The notes below the pieces were generated by a model. The model worked only from the letters and a program-made list of their open reading frames with translations, did not search any database and was not told the origin of the DNA. The position numbers were made by a program, and so were the translations under genes. Of a stretch of 64,000 nucleotides of DNA, positions 47,690 through 59,001 are shown piece after piece. This stretch comes from Seison nebaliae (taxonomy: Eukaryota; Rotifera; Pararotatoria; Seisonacea; Seisonidae): the NCBI GenBank assembly GCA_023231475.1, contig JALJEE010000137.1, forward strand, positions 50,686-114,685, read 5' to 3'. Numbering within the stretch: position 1 is the first letter of the stretch; each line of letters begins with the position of its first letter.

Positions 47690-50224
47690 ATGAGTTGTAG
47701 TCAGAATCAATGGCTCGCTCATCAATTGAAAAGAGATGAAGCGTGGACTTCTACAAATATAGCTGCATGTGTCAATGCTGGACGTTTGAATTCGGCACTC
47801 CAACAATTCCATGAATGGACGACGAAAATGAAAATAAAATTTTTCCTCGTCGTTCTTCATTTACATAAATCACTGATAACTGACGTTCTTCTTTTTTTTT
47901 TAATTTGTTCTTATTTCACATTTCCATTAGTTCCGCAATAGTTTACTCACCGTCGTCAACGATAGTATAAACGATGGTGATAGCGTTTTGTCTGAGATTG
48001 CTAAACGAACATTAATCGTAATTGATGCCAATGAATATTTGAAGAGATTATCGAATAATGATGATGAAAGTGATTCGATAAGAGATGATGATAAATCATC
48101 TCAATTGGTCGAATTGGTCAATTCGAGTAACGATTTGAAAATCTGTTTTAATTATACAAATTTCAATGAAGACGATGAGAAATGTAATGATGGTAATGAG
48201 GAGGAGGAGAAGAAACGAAAATTGTTTTCAATTCACAAATATAAATTATCAAACGATTCGAAAAAGATCATAAATGCGAGAGAAGATCTCAGGAATAAAT
48301 GTCAGAAAGCCATTCGAGCAGCACAAGATAAAAAACGGTTAAATGATCGAATTAACGCGAAGCGAAATGATCTGAATAAACAGACGACGAATCCGTTCTC
48401 TTCCACTGCCACCAAATTCATTCATACGTCGAACTCGAATGAAGAAATGCGGAAAAATACAGGAAAAGGAATCATCATTTTGGACGATGCAGTTAATCCA
48501 AAAAATCGGAAACCATCCAGTTCTGGGGCGGATATCGATTTAGAACAGAAGGAGAAGAGAAAGAGTAAAAAAGATTCTTCGTCACATAAAGCGAAAAAAG
48601 GAAAACGTTTCGAAAATGTAACGAGAGAAATAAGAGAGAAAACAATCGAAGAAATTCCACGAGATGATTCATCGAAAGAGAAAACTGAAACGAATGAGAT
48701 GACGAATAGAGAAGGAAAATCTTCTTCTAATCAGAATATGATACACGAACAACAAACGAGTAATGGAATGGTGGAGAGTGATACGATTATGAAAAGAATT
48801 AATGAAAATTCTCAATATTCTGATCAACAGCGACAACAACAACCACAACCATTACCAATTGTTCAACAAATTCAACTTCCACAAGATGATGGAAATCGAC
48901 GATCGAATTATGGTGATAATAATAATAATAATAATAATAATGGTAATTATGACGGCGTTTCCGAACAACAAAAAATTGCTCGTCGACAACGAGAATTGGA
49001 TATGTTAAGTCTTCAGAATATGATGGTAAATCAACATAATTCGACAAAGAGTCCCGTCATGTCATATAATGAGATGGCGCAATATTTGAAATGGCCGGAA
49101 GATATTTATACGGATTGGAAAACAAATGTCGATGTGAAAGTTCTTAATTTCGATCTGATCACTTTACCAGTTAGTTTGTTTTAATAAATTTCAAAAATAA
49201 TAATAATAATAATAAATTATGAATAATATTCGGTTGGTAGATGAATGAAGCGGATACATCAAGAAGTATTTTTAGCAATGCGGAATTATTGCACGAGAAA
49301 GACAAGAAATTAATTCGAGCGTTCCTTTCCGGTTTCCGTCGATCACCTTGGCCGAATTATCTTCTCGTTCCGATACTCCTTAATGAATTTAGAAATGGTG
49401 TTGATGGGAGTAATCGATATGAGGAACCAAAGATCTCGGCCATCATTCTAGAAATGGATTATATTACTGGCGTTTGGAAGATATTGAAGAAGGCACGTCC
49501 GTTGAATACGGAACGAAATTTCCATTGTGTGAATCATGAATCAACTGAAGTCACCATCAGCGATCTGCCATATCATTATTTGGAGAATATGTCCGTCCAA
49601 CAATCTCACGATCTCCAACGTCATCATTCACCGAATGTTGATAATCGAATATTGTCACCATCAAGAATATCACAACCACATCGATATGAACCATCGCGAG
49701 ATATTACATCTAATTCACCCAATCGGAATACTCATTATAATCCGATACAATCATCAACTCAACCACCAATAAACGAATCATCAAATTCTTTATTCAATTT
49801 CCATTATCTTCGTAATAACATGTCCACCATCAATGAACAGGGAAGAAACAATCTTTTACAACAACAACAACAACAACCATTACCTCTTCATAATAATGAC
49901 AATAATAATAATAATTTAATGAATACAGTGATAGATCGTCGTCCTGAAAGAAATAATATGATAAATAATCAATCAAATATTTCACCCTTAAATCATCATC
50001 AACAGCAGCAGCAGCAACAACAACAACATCAAGGATATCAACCCCAACATCAACATTTATTAGGAAATAATACAAATATGAATTATAATAATAATAATAA
50101 CACCAATACCAGCAACAACAACAACAACAACAACAATAATAATAATAATAATAATAATCGCAATCCTAATAATACTATACAGATTGGACATCCGTCACCC
50201 ATGATCTATGTTCCTCAAAAATGA
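47690..50224 (+). CDS. NELFA: Negative elongation factor A (NELF-A)
   Basis: Exons 47690-47884, 47931-49169 and 49241-50224, 805 aa (human 528; the excess is homopolymer-rich linker). NELF holds RNA polymerase II in the promoter-proximal pause; NELF-A contacts Pol II and pairs with NELF-C/D. The N-terminal helical domain matches the family: WLAHQLKRDEAWTSTNIAACVNAGRLNSAL (split here: WLAHQLKRDEAW / NIAACVNAGRL) and MKIKFFLVVLHLHKS (human VKLKLLLGTLHLPRR). A conserved block, usually C-terminal, lies at about 480-570: LLHEKDKKLIRAFLSGFRRSP and ILEMDYITGVWKILKKARPL (human FEMNYATGQWTRFKKYKPM). A 240-residue poly-Asn/Gln tail follows. Both introns start GTT. Confidence 0.85.
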
Positions 50225-50851
50225 TATTCTTATTTTTCGTATTCATCTTTCAGTTAAATTATATTAATTTTATTTTAATTTAATTAATTCTTCATTCTCT
50301 TTTTCTTATAAATATAATTATTGAGTATATCTTTCTAATTTTTCGTTCTTTTTCATTCTTCTCAATTAACTATCGATTTGGGAATGATTCATATTCGATT
50401 TTCAGTCGAAAACAATCATATTCTACAAAATAAGAAGAATAGGAAAATAAAAATTTTTAAACGACGAGTAACATTTGAACCTACACGAAATATTTTGTTA
50501 TATAGTAACATTAATTTTCAAGTTCAAATCCTTAACCACTCGGCCATCACTCCACTTAACTAAACTTTAGTGAGTATTCCATTTCTTTTCATTGAACAAA
50601 TATTTCTTACCTTTTATGTACTTTGATGGATAATATTTAATTTTTTTTCCAAAAAAGTATAATATTATCTCTACATATTATTCATCGAACAACGATGTTC
50701 GTGACGATAATAATAATGGAGATTTTATGATATTTATCGTCTATAAAAATAGATAGTTAAATGATTGAGTTGCTAAGGAACGTCATTTTTTGGTCACTTA
50801 GATAGCTTGTACGTGAGCTAAATTTCTTTTCATAGAAAATATGAGAAAATA
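50225..50851. other. Spacer NELF-A / IFT56
   Basis: About 630 bp. It holds a degenerate tRNA-Ser-like sequence (own entry) and otherwise AT-rich sequence. Confidence 0.45.
50464..50553 (-). pseudogene. tRNA-Ser-like remnant (anticodon position TGA)
   Basis: The minus strand reads GAGTGATGGCCGAGTGGTTA, the class II tRNA-Ser 5' half with A box, then an anticodon loop CTTGAAA. Anticodon and T stems contain mismatches and the B-box (GGTTCAAAT) is only partly matching. Likely a tRNA pseudogene or tRNA-derived short element; a functional tRNA is unlikely. Confidence 0.55.
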
Positions 50852-53319
50852 ATGGTTAGTACATATTAGATTTCTTTTGAGGGAGAATTGACGTAATAAA
50901 AAATTGTGTTTCCATCCAAATAGTTCCTGAAGAAGAGATCGAAAAGTTCCAATAAGAAGAAAACTGAAAAGAAATTACCGTCGTTGGATGATTATGTTAC
51001 ATTTATAGATAAGAAAGATTATAGTGGAGCGATCGGAATCCTTACCGTTTCTTTTAAAATTTTATGCATCATATCACATGTTGTCTGAAGGTTTCAAACA
51101 ATTTACAAAACGATGAAACGGCGATGCAATGGTTGGCATATTCTTATTCTAAATTGAGTCGATATGGTAAATCGAAAGATGTTAGTAAATTGAAATATCA
51201 TTTGAAAAAGTTCTTCTCAAATTAGATCTACGACGATCTTATAAAGAGATGTAGAAGTGAAGAAAAGAAACAAAAATATGAATTATATTCTCTCATTTGC
51301 AAATATTATTTGAATGAAAGTGAAATGATTGTCGATTCCATGAACCATATGGAAGGTTTTCAAATCCTTCAGAAACTTTATTTAAATTTCTCATCAGGAA
51401 AGAATTTCGAACTGGCACAAGATCGACAATTGTACGAACGACTCAAATTGGTCAATTATTTGGATGAAGTGAAAAATTTATCTGAATCGGTTGAGGATTC
51501 ATTGAAGAATATTGATGATAATGATCATTTAACGGTATTGGCAATTGCTTCCATTCTCTTCCGTAATGGTAAATATGAGGAGGCAGAAAAGTTATTTCAA
51601 CAAATTTTCCAAAAACAAAAGTTTCCTTCAAATTTCACATGTTATTAGCTTAATTTCTTTTCATTCAAAAGAGATTGGAAGGCTTTAACCATTTATATAG
51701 GAATGTGTAAATTTATGGGCAATCACTGTGAAGATTGTTTGGATTTATGTGAGAAATATCGTGAAAAAGATGAATCGATTAGTTTATATAATTTGAAATG
51801 TTGTTCCTCTTATAAATTAAAGAAATGGAAAGAGGCTTCTGTTAGTTTTCACAGGAAGTTTTTCAAATTAATTTTCAACTAGAAATATATTGACAAAGCA
51901 ATTACGTTATCAGAACAATTTCCACAAATTCCTAACGAGATTCTTATTCATAACGAAGTTTCACTTCCTTTACTATTGTTCTATTCAATTATTCTGTTCA
52001 AAGGTGATCATTAATAATGAGAGGAATGCTCAAAACATTTTCTACAAATATCAGAATATTATTAACGAATGTAACTATAATTTGGTTCTATCGTACCTGA
52101 ATAATGGTTTGATTAATTCAAAATAAACGAATTTTCTTTTATTCATTCCAAAAGAAGAAAAGTCGTTAGAGAAGATTGATGAATTGATTTTGGATGTTCG
52201 AAAGAAAGTGAAAAATCGAATACACTTACAAGAATTGGAAGCATTTTATAAAATGCGAATACTTGAAACCATCGCCGAAGATCAATCGAACGATGTTAAT
52301 TCCATCCTATCCATCCTCATTCCATCCTTCTTCCAGTTAATAGAAGTGCAAGAGAATGCACGTAAAATTTACGAAAGTTTAGGTGACGAAATTTATAAAG
52401 GTTTTCATCATTTCATTCTCATCACATTTTCATCATTTTCTATTTTTATTTCAGATTTAGTCTTAGGCGTCCAATATCAGAGTAGTGCGAGTTTCCTTAA
52501 CGGCAATTACCATTTGGCCTATGAGCAATTGAACAAAATAAAAGTTTCATTTTCATTTTAATTCAAATAATTCCATTGAATATTTGAGGAGAAAGATCTC
52601 CAGGAAAGAAATATAATTCCATACAAATTAAATAAATGTCAATTATTATTGGCGAATAATAAATTCGATAATGCTAAAATGGTTTTCTTAAACTTCTTTT
52701 CATTTTATTATCGTTTCCATTCATCACAGTTGTTGGACGAGATGGATAATTTCGATATTATTGACGGGAGATTAATTACAATGAAATTATATTGTTTCAT
52801 CAAATTACATTTAGTGAACGATAGTTGGAATGCATATTTTAATCAATGTCAAACGAATGATACCCATACGATTGTGCATCAACCAAATCTCTTGAAAATA
52901 ATTGCATATCTTTCATTTGAAGTTCCATTTAATTTCCGTTTGATTTCCATCAAACTTTCTTTTTTCAGAATAAACTATATGAGAGTGCAGCGAAAGCTTT
53001 CTCCATCTTATATTCGATGGAAAATGACATGAAAAATTTCGAAGGATTATTCGTCTCCATCTTATTGGAGCTGAAAGAAACCGGAGAAATGAAGAGAAAA
53101 CCGTTTTTAAATTTAAATTTTTAAATTTTTAAATTTCTGAATAGAAATCATTCGATTCTAGCAACTTTATTTGACGTAGATTTAACAAGAATTACAAATG
53201 AATATCATTCGCCTGCCATCAGATTACAAACATTTTTGAATAATGAAACAGTGGGGAATGAATCGATGGGAAAATCGAAGAAGAAAATTAATAAACGAAA
53301 AATTTTACCGATAAATTAA
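50852..53319 (+). CDS. IFT56: Intraflagellar transport protein 56 (TTC26/DYF-13)
   Basis: Thirteen exons, all phases consistent, 628 aa (human 554): 50852-50854, 50924-51046, 51091-51180, 51226-51620, 51672-51840, 51883-51957, 52004-52106, 52155-52400, 52455-52543, 52589-52681, 52730-52921, 52969-53102, 53145-53319. A TPR protein of the IFT-B complex in ciliary transport. N-terminus KKKTEKKLPSLDDYVTFIDKKDYSGAIGIL parallels vertebrate KKKGRKIPKLEDLL..RDFTGAITLL; later AMQWLAYSYSKLSRYGKSKDIYDDL and NKLYESAAKAFSILYSME fit IFT56 TPRs (human GQFYYSAKAFDVLERLD). The middle is poorly conserved. The first coding exon is the ATG alone, split from the rest by a 69-nt intron. Every donor starts GTT. SF3A3 ends 11 bp beyond its stop. 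Confidence 0.72.
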
Positions 53320-53330
53320 TTTAATAAATT

Positions 53331-55488
53331 TCATCTTCTATAATTCTTCTGTTTGGATGAGATGTCATGGATTCGTTTATTTATCACATTTCCTGACGTG
53401 TCTTCGAATTCTTCCTCTTCATCACATCGCCAATCAGTCGATGTTTTCACTCGACGTATTCGCTCCCACAATTGAACGGCGTCACTAATCTTCGTGATGT
53501 TGGCAAAATGTGCCGTATTGGGAATATTGAGACATCTCATTCCATGAGCATGTCGCCATTCGGCGAAATGTTTCTGGAAAGCTTTCGGACTTCGATATCG
53601 ATAATTTCCACAAATTTCACAATTGAAATAAAGATTTAGTCCTTGTAATTTATACAGCCAATACGGTATCGGTTTCCCGTCCCAGCCTAACGGTAGATTT
53701 TTTGGATTGTAAACTATTTCGTCGTCCGAATCTTCGTCATCATCATTGTTCATTTTGATGGGAACGATTTGTTCCGTTTTCATATTCAAATATTCATCTT
53801 CGTCCATTTCATCGTCATCTTCATCATCATAATCCATATCAGCCGTCGTTCTTGCTTGTTTCCGTTGGACGTTCTCGATCGTATTTGCTCGTTTCGCCGT
53901 CATCATATCCGAATAACGATAGATCATTGCTTCAATAGCTGCGATATTTTTCATTTTTTCTATTTTATTTTCCACGATCAATCCATTATCTTTCCCGTCG
54001 TTACTCAACAACTTTTTATCAAGATCATTCACATCTCGATTTTTCGTCAAGAACAAACGTTTAGCACGTTCGTCCAATGTTCCTCCACATTTCAAACTGA
54101 GTCCTTTCAACCCATTCTTCAATCGATCCATTCCCAACGATTTCAATTCTTCAGCCGTTTCATATGGAGACAAATCAATAAGAGCAGCTGTATTTGGCGT
54201 ATTCACTGGATATAATTTCCGAATATTCTCTATTAAATTCTGACAATTCTCCCATCCCGGAAACAGTTTATTTTTCCATTTCTCCTCGAAATCTTTTAAA
54301 ATCGATTCTTTCAATTCATTCACTTCGATAATCGGATCGATACGACAAAGGAAATCTTCCAAATAATATTTCAATCTTTCGACATAACTTAAAATTAAAT
54401 TAAAAATTATCTCCAGCAATCGATTATTGATAAACGAGCTAACTTGATGTAATCCTGCTGTTTCTTCTCTTGTGGATAATTGTAGAGATTATCAAATGAT
54501 CTCAAATAATTAACATAATCCGTTTTCTTTTTCGAACAAAAGAAAATATAAAAATTAAATTTTTCCAAGAAAATATTTTTAAAATATTTGAAAGAAAAAA
54601 TTATAAAAAAATTTTGGAAAGAAAAATTAAAAAGAAATTTGAAAGAAAAAATTATAAAAAAATTTTGGAAAGAAAAATTAAAAAGAAATTTGAAAGCAAA
54701 AATTATAAAACAATTTTCGAAAGAAAAATTAAAAAAAAAATTTGAAAGAAAAAATTATAAAAAAATTTTGGAAAGAGAAATTAAAAAGAAATTTGAAAGC
54801 AAAAATTATAGAAAGAAAGACTAAAAAAAAACAATTTTTTTACAAATTCCACAAAAAGTTTTGGGAAAAAAAAATTTCAAAAAAAGTCAGAAAGATAATA
54901 ATAAACATGACTAACTACCACTTCCTTCAAATTGATGTATTCCATATAATGTTTATGTAGATCGAAATATCTTCCATGTCCTTCCTCATCCGAGAACGAT
55001 ATGAGATTCCCTTTAGTCGCTTGTCTCATTTTCGATTGTCGCCATTCATCATATTCGATTTCCATCGGTTTAAATGTCTACGAAATATTAATGAAACATG
55101 AAATTTGTGAAAATTGAATTGAAACACTATGTTCTGGATGGTTCTTATGGAAATCTTTCAATTTCTCATAATCTTTGAAGAATTGTTCTCCTTCATTCAT
55201 TGACATTTGATTAATCTCAACTTTTCTCTCATCATTCTTATCCGAATATAACGAGAGTAATTCCTTCATCTTTTCCTGACTAATATTAATCAATTCTTTC
55301 GTGATATGTTTCGAGTAAATACTCTCACGATTCTAAAAGAATTTCAATATTTTTCACCAAACAAAATTAATTTTAACCGTAATTTTCTTGTGGAATGATT
55401 CCTGAACGATCTTCTCTTCTAAACAATTAATTTCTTCATGTAAACTTCTCTGTTGCTCGATAATAGAATCGAAAACCTGATTCGCCAT
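53331..55488 (-). CDS. SF3A3: Splicing factor 3A subunit 3 (SF3a60)
   Basis: Exons 55488-55378, 55332-55126, 55077-54922, 54526-54444 and 54387-53331 give 537 aa (human 501). U2 snRNP component needed for branch-site recognition. Seen in order: N-terminal helix (ANQVFDSIIEQQRSLHEEI), HGRYFDLHKHYMEYINLK, SDYVNYL/YYLEDF helices, the SAP-like LGLKCGGT-type motif (KGLSLKCGGTLDERAKRLF), NVQRKQART, and the signature NPKNLPLGWDGKPIPYWLYK followed by a matrin-type C2H2 zinc finger (FNCEICGNYRYRSPKAFQKHFAEWRHAHGM). The acidic insert is longer than in human. Intron 3 is 395 nt, exceptional here, and filled by tandem repeats; its 3' splice site (54527) is the least sure. One donor is GTGG, the other three GTT. 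Confidence 0.95.
54580..54825. repeat. AT-rich tandem repeat inside SF3A3 intron 3
   Basis: Units of about 52-55 bp (TTGAAAGAAAAAATTATAAA followed by a TTTTGGAAAGAAAAATTAAA-type half) repeat four to five times. The frame is open on + as Lys-rich peptide, which is a by-product of the repeat and not a gene. Confidence 0.85.
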
Positions 55489-56022
55489 ATTTTTAGTGGT
55501 TTAAAGTACCGATTTCATTCAGATGGAAACACGAAACGGTAACGAATTTTTTTGGCTTTTAATTCAAATAAATTCAATTTTTTTTGTTTCCAGAAATTTA
55601 ATTTTTTCATTCTATTATCGAGAATTGATCAACTTTCTTCGAACTGAATTATTGATAGATATTTCAAATGGAAGATAAATAAAAGAAACTTTTGAAAAAA
55701 TTCCATATTTGTTTAGAATGATTCTAATAGAATCTAAACTTTAGATGATAAATCAAGACATAAGAATTGGAATGGAAAGTAGATGTTCGGTGGACACGTG
55801 TTAAATGATTTGATTGAAAGATTAAATTTGGTTTACGAGAATAGATTTGGATGAGATGATGAAGAAGAAAATAAAGTCATTTGAACCATGTTGCGTGTTG
55901 AGTTCTTCTCATGGATAATGTTTACATTGTATCGAGTTAAGTTATTTGAATAATTAACAATTCGAAAGGAGAGAATTCCTAATAAACATTCTTCTTCTAC
56001 GTAAAGTTTATGTAATTGAAAT
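55489..56022. other. Divergent promoter region SF3A3 / PLB1
   Basis: About 530 bp between head-to-head genes; AT-rich, no motif recognised with confidence. Confidence 0.45.
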
Positions 56023-57878
56023 ATGAATTATCGAATAACTTTCTATATATTGTTGTTGGTAGTTGTCGCCATCGAGGGAATCGATTGGGCCAAGTATGAG
56101 GAATCGATTAAAAATCTTCAACTCAATCAAACAATGCTTGATTATTATAAGGAGATTTATTCAGTTATTATCATACTAATTATAAAAAAAATGAGACATA
56201 AATTTCCGATTCGAACAGGAAGAAGATGGTTTAACATCGAAGTTTAATTGTCCTCCTCTACCAAAAGGAATTTCCGGAGATACCGGTTAAAATTCATGTC
56301 ACAATCAAAAATTTTATAAACATCTTTTTTCAAGTCCACAATTTAACTCCGATGGACATAAAAGTGATAGGTGCAATTGGTGATTCACTGACAGTTTATT
56401 CCATTATTCAATTAACAATTTCATCATTTCCATAGGCAGGTAACGGCGCGTCTGCAAAGACAATTATTGGATGTCTTACTCAATACAGAGGTACGTCTTG
56501 GAGGTTAAGTTTTGAAAAATTTAACAAATTTAATCAAACTTAAAAATTGTAGCGTTGGTGGTGATGATGATGTCCATAAAAGAACCACATTACCAAGTTT
56601 CATTTCCATATCCGAACGATTCGAGTAAATGTTTCATTAGATATTCTTCGATTTTATAATCCGACACTTTATGGATTTTCTTTGAAGAAATCGAAAAGAG
56701 ATGATATTAAATTATCTAAATTCAATTTAGCTTATCCTGGTAATGTGGCTAGTGATATGTTGGGTCAGGCAAAAATGTTAGTCGATCGAATGACAAGTGA
56801 TCCGGTGGTTGACATGAAATCTGATTGGAAAATCGTCAGTTTATTTATCGGTGGTAATGATCTGTGTGACGTTTGCAACGAACCAGTTTAAGATTATTTT
56901 AAGTTTAATCGATTTGAAAATGTTTCAGGAGAAATTAAGTGCGAAGAACTATGTTAAACATATTGAAGAAGCATTAGATTATTTGCATGAGAACTTACCG
57001 AAAACTTTCGTTAATTTAGTGAATGTATTAGATGTGCCATTGGTGCAACAGTTGAACTATAAACATTTCTTTTGTCCTTTGGAACATTTGTTAATTTATT
57101 TATTTCAAATTCATCATAGTAATTATTTTAATAATTAAGTATCATTTGTAAATGTGGAGCATATCCGAAGAAAAGTCAGGAAAGTTCAATGCAAGACATC
57201 GTTCGTGAATATCAGTATGAAGTGGAGAATTTAATTGCAGATGGGAGATATGATACGAAAGATGATTTTACAGTCGTAGTCCAACCATTTATGACATATA
57301 TGGAAGTGCCAAAGAAGAAAGTTTAAGCAATTTGAAAGTTGTAAAATCATCATCATTAATTCTTCATTAGAACGGAAAGGCAGATATGTCATACTTTGCT
57401 CCTGATTGTTTTCATTTTAGTGCGAAAGGACAAGCGGCTGCTGGTGAAGCTTTATGGAATAACATGTTAGAACCGATCGGTCATAAAAGACGAAATTGGA
57501 CAATTGGTGAAATATTTAAATGTCCGAATGAAGTTCATCAATTAATTTCCAATTTATTCTCCATTCTCTTCAAAGTCCTTCCCATATTTCTATACGAGCA
57601 AGAATTCTGTCTCATTACATATGAATAAGAGGTTGAGTGTAAATGCCGGTCATCAAATACCTGCACGAACAGGCCAAAAACATTCCAACAAATTTGCACT
57701 GACATTTTCAATCATTGGAATTATAGCATGTACGGTTGTGGCAATCGGAGTAGTGATTGCGCGGAAACATTCGCGAAATGCTCGAAATAGTCATTTGCCT
57801 TTGGTGGACGAACTGGCAACGAATTATAATGTTCCGACGGAAGAGAACATATTCGTTCGCTCTCAAATTAATCAATAG
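56023..57878 (+). CDS. PLB1: Phospholipase B1-like membrane lipase (GDSL family)
   Basis: Exons 56023-56163, 56219-56285, 56335-56393, 56436-56503, 56553-56596, 56641-56885, 56929-57050, 57140-57320, 57371-57532 and 57576-57878 give 463 aa, one lipase unit (mammalian PLB1 has four). Signal peptide MNYRITFYILLLVVVAIEG; nucleophile motif GAIGDSLTAGNG with Ser in GDS; SVGGDDDVHKRTTLPNILRFYNP; second block LFIGGNDLC (Gly, Asn oxyanion residues); catalytic Asp/His in PDCFHFSAKG. A C-terminal TM helix (FSIIGIIACTVVAIGVVIA) leaves a short cytosolic tail, so the active site is extracellular. It should hydrolyse acyl esters of phospholipids. Nine introns of 42-89 nt all start GTT. Confidence 0.9.
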
Positions 57879-58178
57879 TCTCATAAGCGAGAGAATTAAT
57901 TCTTTCTCCAAAATGAATGATAAGAGTTTATCGATTTCTTCCTAATTTTCCGTAATAAAAATATCTGAAAAACCAATATCGTCTTTCTTCATCATTAAAA
58001 TTATGTTTTCGTGTTCGAATGATAATGAGAAATTGGCACGTCCAATCAGGATATTCTAATTTCCCATTTCAACTTTTGTTCGATTTTTTACTTATTACTT
58101 TCAGCACACATTTTTAGTCGAAATTGTTTCCAAAAATAATTTCCATATTTTCAACATATTTCCTATATATTCAAAATT

Positions 58179-58702
58179 ATGAAGAAAATTTATCCGGATG
58201 ATGTCGATTTGGAGAATCGTGATCCAAACCTAATCAATGACCATCTTCAAGTTTCATCATTTCCTTTCCAATAATCTTCGTTATTGAGTAGATCGGAGTG
58301 GAAGATATATTTGGTGAGCCGAACGATATCAGTTCGTGTGAATGTGCGTGGAAGAATGCTTTAGTCATCTACAATAACTCCTTACAAATATGTTATCGCA
58401 TCTTATCCGGACTATGTTGTTGTCCATTAGCGCTATGTTGGGGTTGTACAATGGCATGTGTCGCTTTCAATAACATTTGGTGTTGTACTCCCACAGCTCG
58501 ATTATATTCAATTCTGATGACAATTTGGAGGAAAATTATTTCAATTTGTATATTAAGTTGTATCGCTCCATATTATGAAGCGATCGGTTACTTATTCTCC
58601 AATATCCGTCTCAGTCTCTTCAAGTCCCCACAAGCTGATGATCATTATGAGGCGAAGTTCATAAAAGTGTACGATCCGAAACTTAAGTCAAGTAACGCTT
58701 AA
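58179..58702 (+). CDS. CAV: Caveolin
   Basis: Exons 58179-58250 and 58292-58702, 160 aa, a typical caveolin size. The first exon supplies DVDLENRDPNLINDHLQ (human DVDLINRDPKHLNDDVV), and the second the signature VEDIFGEP (human FEDVIAEP), a scaffolding region, a long intramembrane hairpin (CYRILSGLCCCPLALCWGCTMACVAF) and the conserved end YYEAIGYLFSNIRLSLFKSP (human LFEAIGKIFSNIRISTQKE). Caveolins coat plasma-membrane invaginations and bind cholesterol. Unusually many Cys in the hairpin (about eleven in the central 80 residues), possible palmitoylation sites. The 41-nt intron starts GTT. Confidence 0.93.
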
Positions 58703-59001
58703 AAAAACGAAAATTTTATAATTTTTTTTTGAGAAAGAAATTTCATTCGACTTTCATTTTTATTCAACACTAAATCCTAATCATTTTCTCGAATTAACTT
58801 CATGCTTATTAAATAATATTTATGTTCATTTAGCGGGCTAAACAAATCAAGACTAAAAAGAATTTTTGAAAGTTAAAAAAATAAAAGCTTAAACTTTGAA
58901 TTTTCTGTGAAAAAACATTAAGAAATTTTAAAATTATTTCAAATCGTTTAAGTTCAGATTGATTAATGAATTAATTAGAATGTATTGTAAACAAGTATTA
59001 G

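Noticed and set aside
54588-54960. Lys-rich open frames on + (repeated EKIIKKFWKEKLKRNLK)
   Set aside because: Translation of an intronic AT-rich tandem repeat of SF3A3 on the other strand.
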